64,000 nucleotides of DNA from BAIKAL-G1 sp943370385 (GTDB lineage: Bacteria > Cyanobacteriota > Cyanobacteriia > PCC-6307 > Cyanobiaceae). Both the position numbers and the translations under genes were made by a program. The DNA lies in NCBI GenBank assembly GCA_943370385.1, contig CALRQT020000001.1, positions 186,001 to 250,000 on the forward strand, given 5' to 3'. The notes under the pieces are model-generated. The model did not search any database and was not told where the DNA came from. It was given only the letters and a program-made list of their open reading frames with translations. Shown one piece after another: positions 60,906 through 64,000 of the stretch; positions within the stretch are counted from its first letter, which is position 1; each line of letters opens with the position of its first letter.

Positions 60906-62195
60906 ATGGCGGACTCCAACGGCGTAACCCCCCAGGGGGCCCTGGCCAGCACCGACCCCGCCATCGCGGCCCTGATCTCGCGGGAATTGCTGCGGCAGCA
61001 GACCCACCTGGAGCTGATTGCCAGCGAGAACTTCACCTCCCCGGCCGTGATGGAAGCCCAGGGTTCGGTGCTCACCAACAAGTACGCCGAGGGCCTACCC
61101 CACAAGCGCTACTACGGCGGCTGCGAACACGTGGACGCGATCGAGGAGTTGGCGATCGAGCGGGCCAAGCGCCTGTTTGGCGCCGCCTGGGCCAACGTGC
61201 AGCCCCACAGCGGCGCCCAGGCCAACTTCGCCGTGTTCCTGGCCCTGCTCCAGCCCGGCGACACGATCCTGGGCATGGACCTCTCCCATGGCGGCCACCT
61301 GACCCATGGCTCGCCCGTGAATGTGTCGGGCAAGTGGTTTAAGGCCGTCCATTACGGCGTCGATCCCGAAACCCAGCAGCTCAACTTTGAGCGCATCCGG
61401 GAGCTGGCCCTCGAGCACCGGCCCAAGCTGATCATCTGCGGCTACTCGGCCTACCCCCGCACCATCGATTTCGCCGCCTTCCGGGCCATCGCCGATGAGG
61501 TGGGCGCCTACCTGCTGGCCGACATGGCCCACATCGCCGGCCTGGTGGCGGCGGGCGTCCATCCGAGCCCCCTGCCCCATTGCCATGTGGTCACCACCAC
61601 CACCCACAAGACCCTGCGCGGGCCCCGGGGCGGCCTGATCCTTTGCAACGACGCCGAGTTCGGTCGCCAGTTCGACAAGGCCGTGTTCCCCGGCAACCAG
61701 GGTGGTCCCCTGGAGCACGTGATTGCTGCCAAGGCGGTGGCCTTCGGCGAAGCCCTGCAGCCCGCCTTCATCACCTACAGCCAGCAGGTGGTGGCCAATG
61801 CCCAGGCCCTGTCCAGCCGCATCCAGGAGCGGGGCATCGCCGTGGTGTCCGGCGGCACGGACAACCACATCGTGTTGCTGGATCTCCGTTCGATTGGCCT
61901 GACCGGCAAGGCGGCGGACCTGCTTGTCAGTGGCGTCAACATCACGGCCAACAAAAACACCGTGCCCTTTGATCCCGAGTCGCCCTTCGTGACCAGTGGT
62001 TTACGCCTCGGCAGCGCCGCGATGACCACCCGCGGATTTGACGAGGACGCCTTCCGCGAGGTGGCCGATGTGATCGCCGATCGCCTGCTCAACCCCAGTG
62101 ATGATGCGATCGAGCTGCGCTGCCGCCAACGGGTGGCGGCCCTGTGTGAACGCTTCCCCCTCTATGGCGGTCAACGCCAGTTGCAGCCGGCTTGA
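60906..62195 (+). CDS. glyA: Serine hydroxymethyltransferase
   Basis: 429 residues from the ATG at 60906. LELIASENFTSPAVMEAQGS, KRYYGGCEHVDAIE, HGGHLTHGSPVN and the PLP-lysine motif VVTTTTHKTLRGPRGG are intact. It interconverts serine and glycine with tetrahydrofolate, in one-carbon metabolism and photorespiration. No glycine riboswitch is visible in the short leader. Confidence 0.96.
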   Translation: MADSNGVTPQGALASTDPAIAALISRELLRQQTHLELIASENFTSPAVMEAQGSVLTNKYAEGLPHKRYYGGCEHVDAIEELAIERAKRLFGAAWANVQPHSGAQANFAVFLALLQPGDTILGMDLSHGGHLTHGSPVNVSGKWFKAVHYGVDPETQQLNFERIRELALEHRPKLIICGYSAYPRTIDFAAFRAIADEVGAYLLADMAHIAGLVAAGVHPSPLPHCHVVTTTTHKTLRGPRGGLILCNDAEFGRQFDKAVFPGNQGGPLEHVIAAKAVAFGEALQPAFITYSQQVVANAQALSSRIQERGIAVVSGGTDNHIVLLDLRSIGLTGKAADLLVSGVNITANKNTVPFDPESPFVTSGLRLGSAAMTTRGFDEDAFREVADVIADRLLNPSDDAIELRCRQRVAALCERFPLYGGQRQLQPA

Positions 62196-62279
62196 GCCTG
62201 GCCCGGGCTGCAGGACGCAGCTGATTAAGCTGGTCACCAACGTCCGTCTCCAGCTGGCAGTTCTCCCCATGGAGCGACC

Positions 62280-63473
62280 GTGACGATCACCAGCAGTCCG
62301 GTCATTGCTGCCCTGGTCACCTTTGCCAGCTCGGCCCTGGTCACCACTGGGGTGGTGCCGATGGTGCGTCGGGCCGGTCTGCGCTGGGGCCTGATTGATC
62401 GGCCCGATTCTCGCAAGCAGCACACCACGCCGATGGTGCGCCTAGGCGGCATCGGCATCGTGGCTGGCTTTGCCTTCACCCTGGCCCTGGTGTGGGGCCT
62501 GGGCTGGTTTGGCAGCCTTGAAGCGGCCAAGGATCGCCTGATCTGGACCACCCTCGAGGGTGCCCTCTGCTTTTTCCTGATTGGCCTAGCCGACGACCTC
62601 TGGGCCCTGCCGCCCCTGCCCCGGCTGGCGGCCCAAGTGGCGGTGGCGATGGCGGCCTGGAGCCAGGGGGTTCGGATCGGCGCCATTGATCTGCCGCTCG
62701 AATTTCTGCAGATCAGTCCGGATGCACCGCTGGTGTTGCCCGAGCCGTTGAGTCTGCTGGCCACCGTGATTTGGCTGGTGGGCATCACCAACGCCATCAA
62801 CTGGCTGGATGGTCTCGATGGCTTGGCGGCCGGGGTGGCGGGCATCGCCGCCGTTGGGCTGGTGTCGGTGAGCTTCAGCCTGCACCAGCCGGCCGCCGGC
62901 ATCCTGGCGGCGGCCCTGGCCGGCTCCTGCTTCGGTTTCCTGCGCCACAACTTCAACCCGGCCCTGATCTTCATGGGTGACGGGGGCTCCTATTTCCTCG
63001 GCTTTGCCCTGGCGGCGATCAGCATCGTGGGGCCGGCCAAGGGCCTCACCACGGTGAGTTTGGTCTTGCCTCTGCTGATCCTTTCGTTGCCCCTGGCCGA
63101 CATGTCGGCCGTGATCATGGGGCGCCTCAGCGCCGGCCGCTCCCCCTTCCATCCCGATCGTCGCCACCTGCACCACCGCCTGCTGCGGGCGGGCTTTAGC
63201 CATCGCCGCACGGTGGTTTTGATCTATGCCTTCACCCAGTGGCTCGCCTCTTTGGCCCTGGTGGTGGCCAATGCCGAAATGCGGTTCCTCTGGCTGGGGC
63301 TTGCCACCTCGGTGCTGATTGCGGTGGTGGTGGCCTGTCACCGCAGCTTGGAGCGGGACCGGGCCAGCGAGCTCCAGGCTGGGGTTCCAGCAGCCCAGGT
63401 TGAAGCCCCCTCTGGCTCGGCTCTGGAGACGAGCGAGGCCGGTGCCACCCGCGGGGATGGCCCCCTTGGCTGA
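62280..63473 (+). CDS. Polyprenyl-phosphate N-acetylhexosamine-1-phosphate transferase (WecA/MraY type)
   Basis: 397 residues from a GTG at 62280, with about 10-11 membrane helices. Catalytic motifs: LADDLWALPP, NAINWLDGLDGLAAG, MGDGGSYFLGF and the HxH region RRHLHHRLLRAG. It transfers a sugar phosphate from UDP-GlcNAc (or a relative) to undecaprenyl phosphate, starting a surface polymer. The soluble C-terminal tail (after residue 355) is lineage-specific. The WecG-type enzyme at 44356-45120 could act next in the same pathway. Confidence 0.88.
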   Translation: MTITSSPVIAALVTFASSALVTTGVVPMVRRAGLRWGLIDRPDSRKQHTTPMVRLGGIGIVAGFAFTLALVWGLGWFGSLEAAKDRLIWTTLEGALCFFLIGLADDLWALPPLPRLAAQVAVAMAAWSQGVRIGAIDLPLEFLQISPDAPLVLPEPLSLLATVIWLVGITNAINWLDGLDGLAAGVAGIAAVGLVSVSFSLHQPAAGILAAALAGSCFGFLRHNFNPALIFMGDGGSYFLGFALAAISIVGPAKGLTTVSLVLPLLILSLPLADMSAVIMGRLSAGRSPFHPDRRHLHHRLLRAGFSHRRTVVLIYAFTQWLASLALVVANAEMRFLWLGLATSVLIAVVVACHRSLERDRASELQAGVPAAQVEAPSGSALETSEAGATRGDGPLG

Positions 63474-64000
63474 TCCCTTGTCCGAGGCTTGGCCCGAACC
63501 GCCTGTCTCCGTTCCAGCCGCAGGGGCCGAGATCCTCTGCATCGGCACCGAGTTGCTGCTGGGCACGATCACCAACGGCAATGCCCGCTGGCTGGCCGAA
63601 GAACTGGCGGCCCTGGGGGTGCCCCATTTCCGTCAGGGCGTGGTGGGCGACAACCGCGAGCGCCTGATCGGCCAGCTGCGCGAGGCGGCGGGCCGCTGCC
63701 AGCTGTTGATCACCACCGGCGGCCTCGGTCCCACCCCCGATGACCTGACCACCGAGGCAATCGCCGCGGCCTTTGGCGCCCCCCTGGTGGAGCAGGCCGA
63801 GGTCTGGGCCGATATCCAGGCCAAAATGGCCGCCCGCGGGCGGGTGGCTTCAGCAAGTAACCGCAAACAGGCCCTGCTGCCCCAAGGGGCTGAGCTGTTG
63901 CCCAATCCCACCGGCACGGCTCCCGGCATGATCTGGAGCCCCACGCCGTCCGAGCCGGGGTTCCCAATCTGCCCAGGCTTCACCGTGATCACCTTCCCGG
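63457..64000 (+). CDS. cinA: CinA-like competence/damage-inducible protein (cut by window edge)
   Basis: The ATG at 63457 overlaps the previous gene by 17 bp and the frame stays open to the window end (181 codons visible). AEILCIGTELLLGTITNGNA, then RQGVVGDNRERLIGQL and LLITTGGLGPTPDDLTTEAI are the MoCF/CinA N-terminal domain. CinA combines a molybdopterin-binding-like pyrophosphatase domain with an NMN deamidase domain in NAD recycling. The C-terminal domain is outside the window. Confidence 0.9.
   Translation, partial: MAPLADPLSEAWPEPPVSVPAAGAEILCIGTELLLGTITNGNARWLAEELAALGVPHFRQGVVGDNRERLIGQLREAAGRCQLLITTGGLGPTPDDLTTEAIAAAFGAPLVEQAEVWADIQAKMAARGRVASASNRKQALLPQGAELLPNPTGTAPGMIWSPTPSEPGFPICPGFTVITFP

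Overview
The window is a chromosomal segment of a GC-rich, unicellular picocyanobacterium, most like the Cyanobium / Synechococcus subcluster 5 group. This is inferred from photosystem II genes (psbEFLJ, psbK, ycf48, rubredoxin rubA), the ndhC-ndhK-ndhJ NDH-1 genes, Mg-chelatase chlD, a carotenoid oxygenase, a perfect NtcA-type site upstream of an ammonium transporter, and several small families known mainly from cyanobacteria. Genes are dense, with frequent 4-8 bp overlaps, and both strands are used in short blocks.

Layout. 1-2314 is a compact toxin-antitoxin island: the first codons of a likely AbiEii-type nucleotidyltransferase behind an XRE regulator, an MNT-HEPN pair, a tiny signal-peptide-like ORF, and a second pair in the opposite order (HEPN then MNT). 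2341-12891 is an accessory surface-polysaccharide region: polytopic membrane proteins, a glycosyltransferase-membrane fusion, two further glycosyltransferases, a zinc-finger methyltransferase on the opposite strand, a putative GT-D-like protein, an O-antigen ligase/polymerase-like protein and a UDP-glucuronate-type epimerase. Its centre (about 6.6-10 kb) is clearly AT-richer than the flanks, which suggests horizontal acquisition.

12896-24820 is core photosynthetic and metabolic DNA: a zinc protein, psbEFLJ, ycf48 and rubA on one strand, ndhCKJ divergently, a YvcK-like protein, an MCE lipid-transport ATPase and substrate-binding protein, chlD, folK and a Nudix hydrolase. 24825-38468 holds photolyase, a DegT aminotransferase, fabI, hisB, a carotenoid oxygenase, a YciI-like protein overlapped antisense by a short Nif11-type peptide, rdgB, a phosphohexomutase, a RecB-like nuclease, ygfZ and pyrE. 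38510-49579 has tRNA-Met(CAT), a CNNM/CBS protein, a Gfo/Idh dehydrogenase, a very large GH15/phosphorylase-kinase-like protein, a WecG/TagA glycosyltransferase, psbK, tgt, cobS, a histidine kinase and a DUF3155 protein.

49744-64000 has an esterase, purH, DUF4079 and DUF1997 proteins, ispH, an amt plus P-II nitrogen module with its NtcA site and terminator, sfsA, murJ, three small proteins, tRNA-Arg(ACG), glyA, a WecA/MraY-type transferase and the start of cinA, which runs off the edge.

The most unusual points are the tandem mirror-image HEPN/MNT modules with a coupled secreted-peptide-like ORF, the P-II protein lacking both classical modification residues, the hidden Nif11 peptide, and a strong terminator hairpin lying inside the apparent start of a conserved zinc-protein gene.
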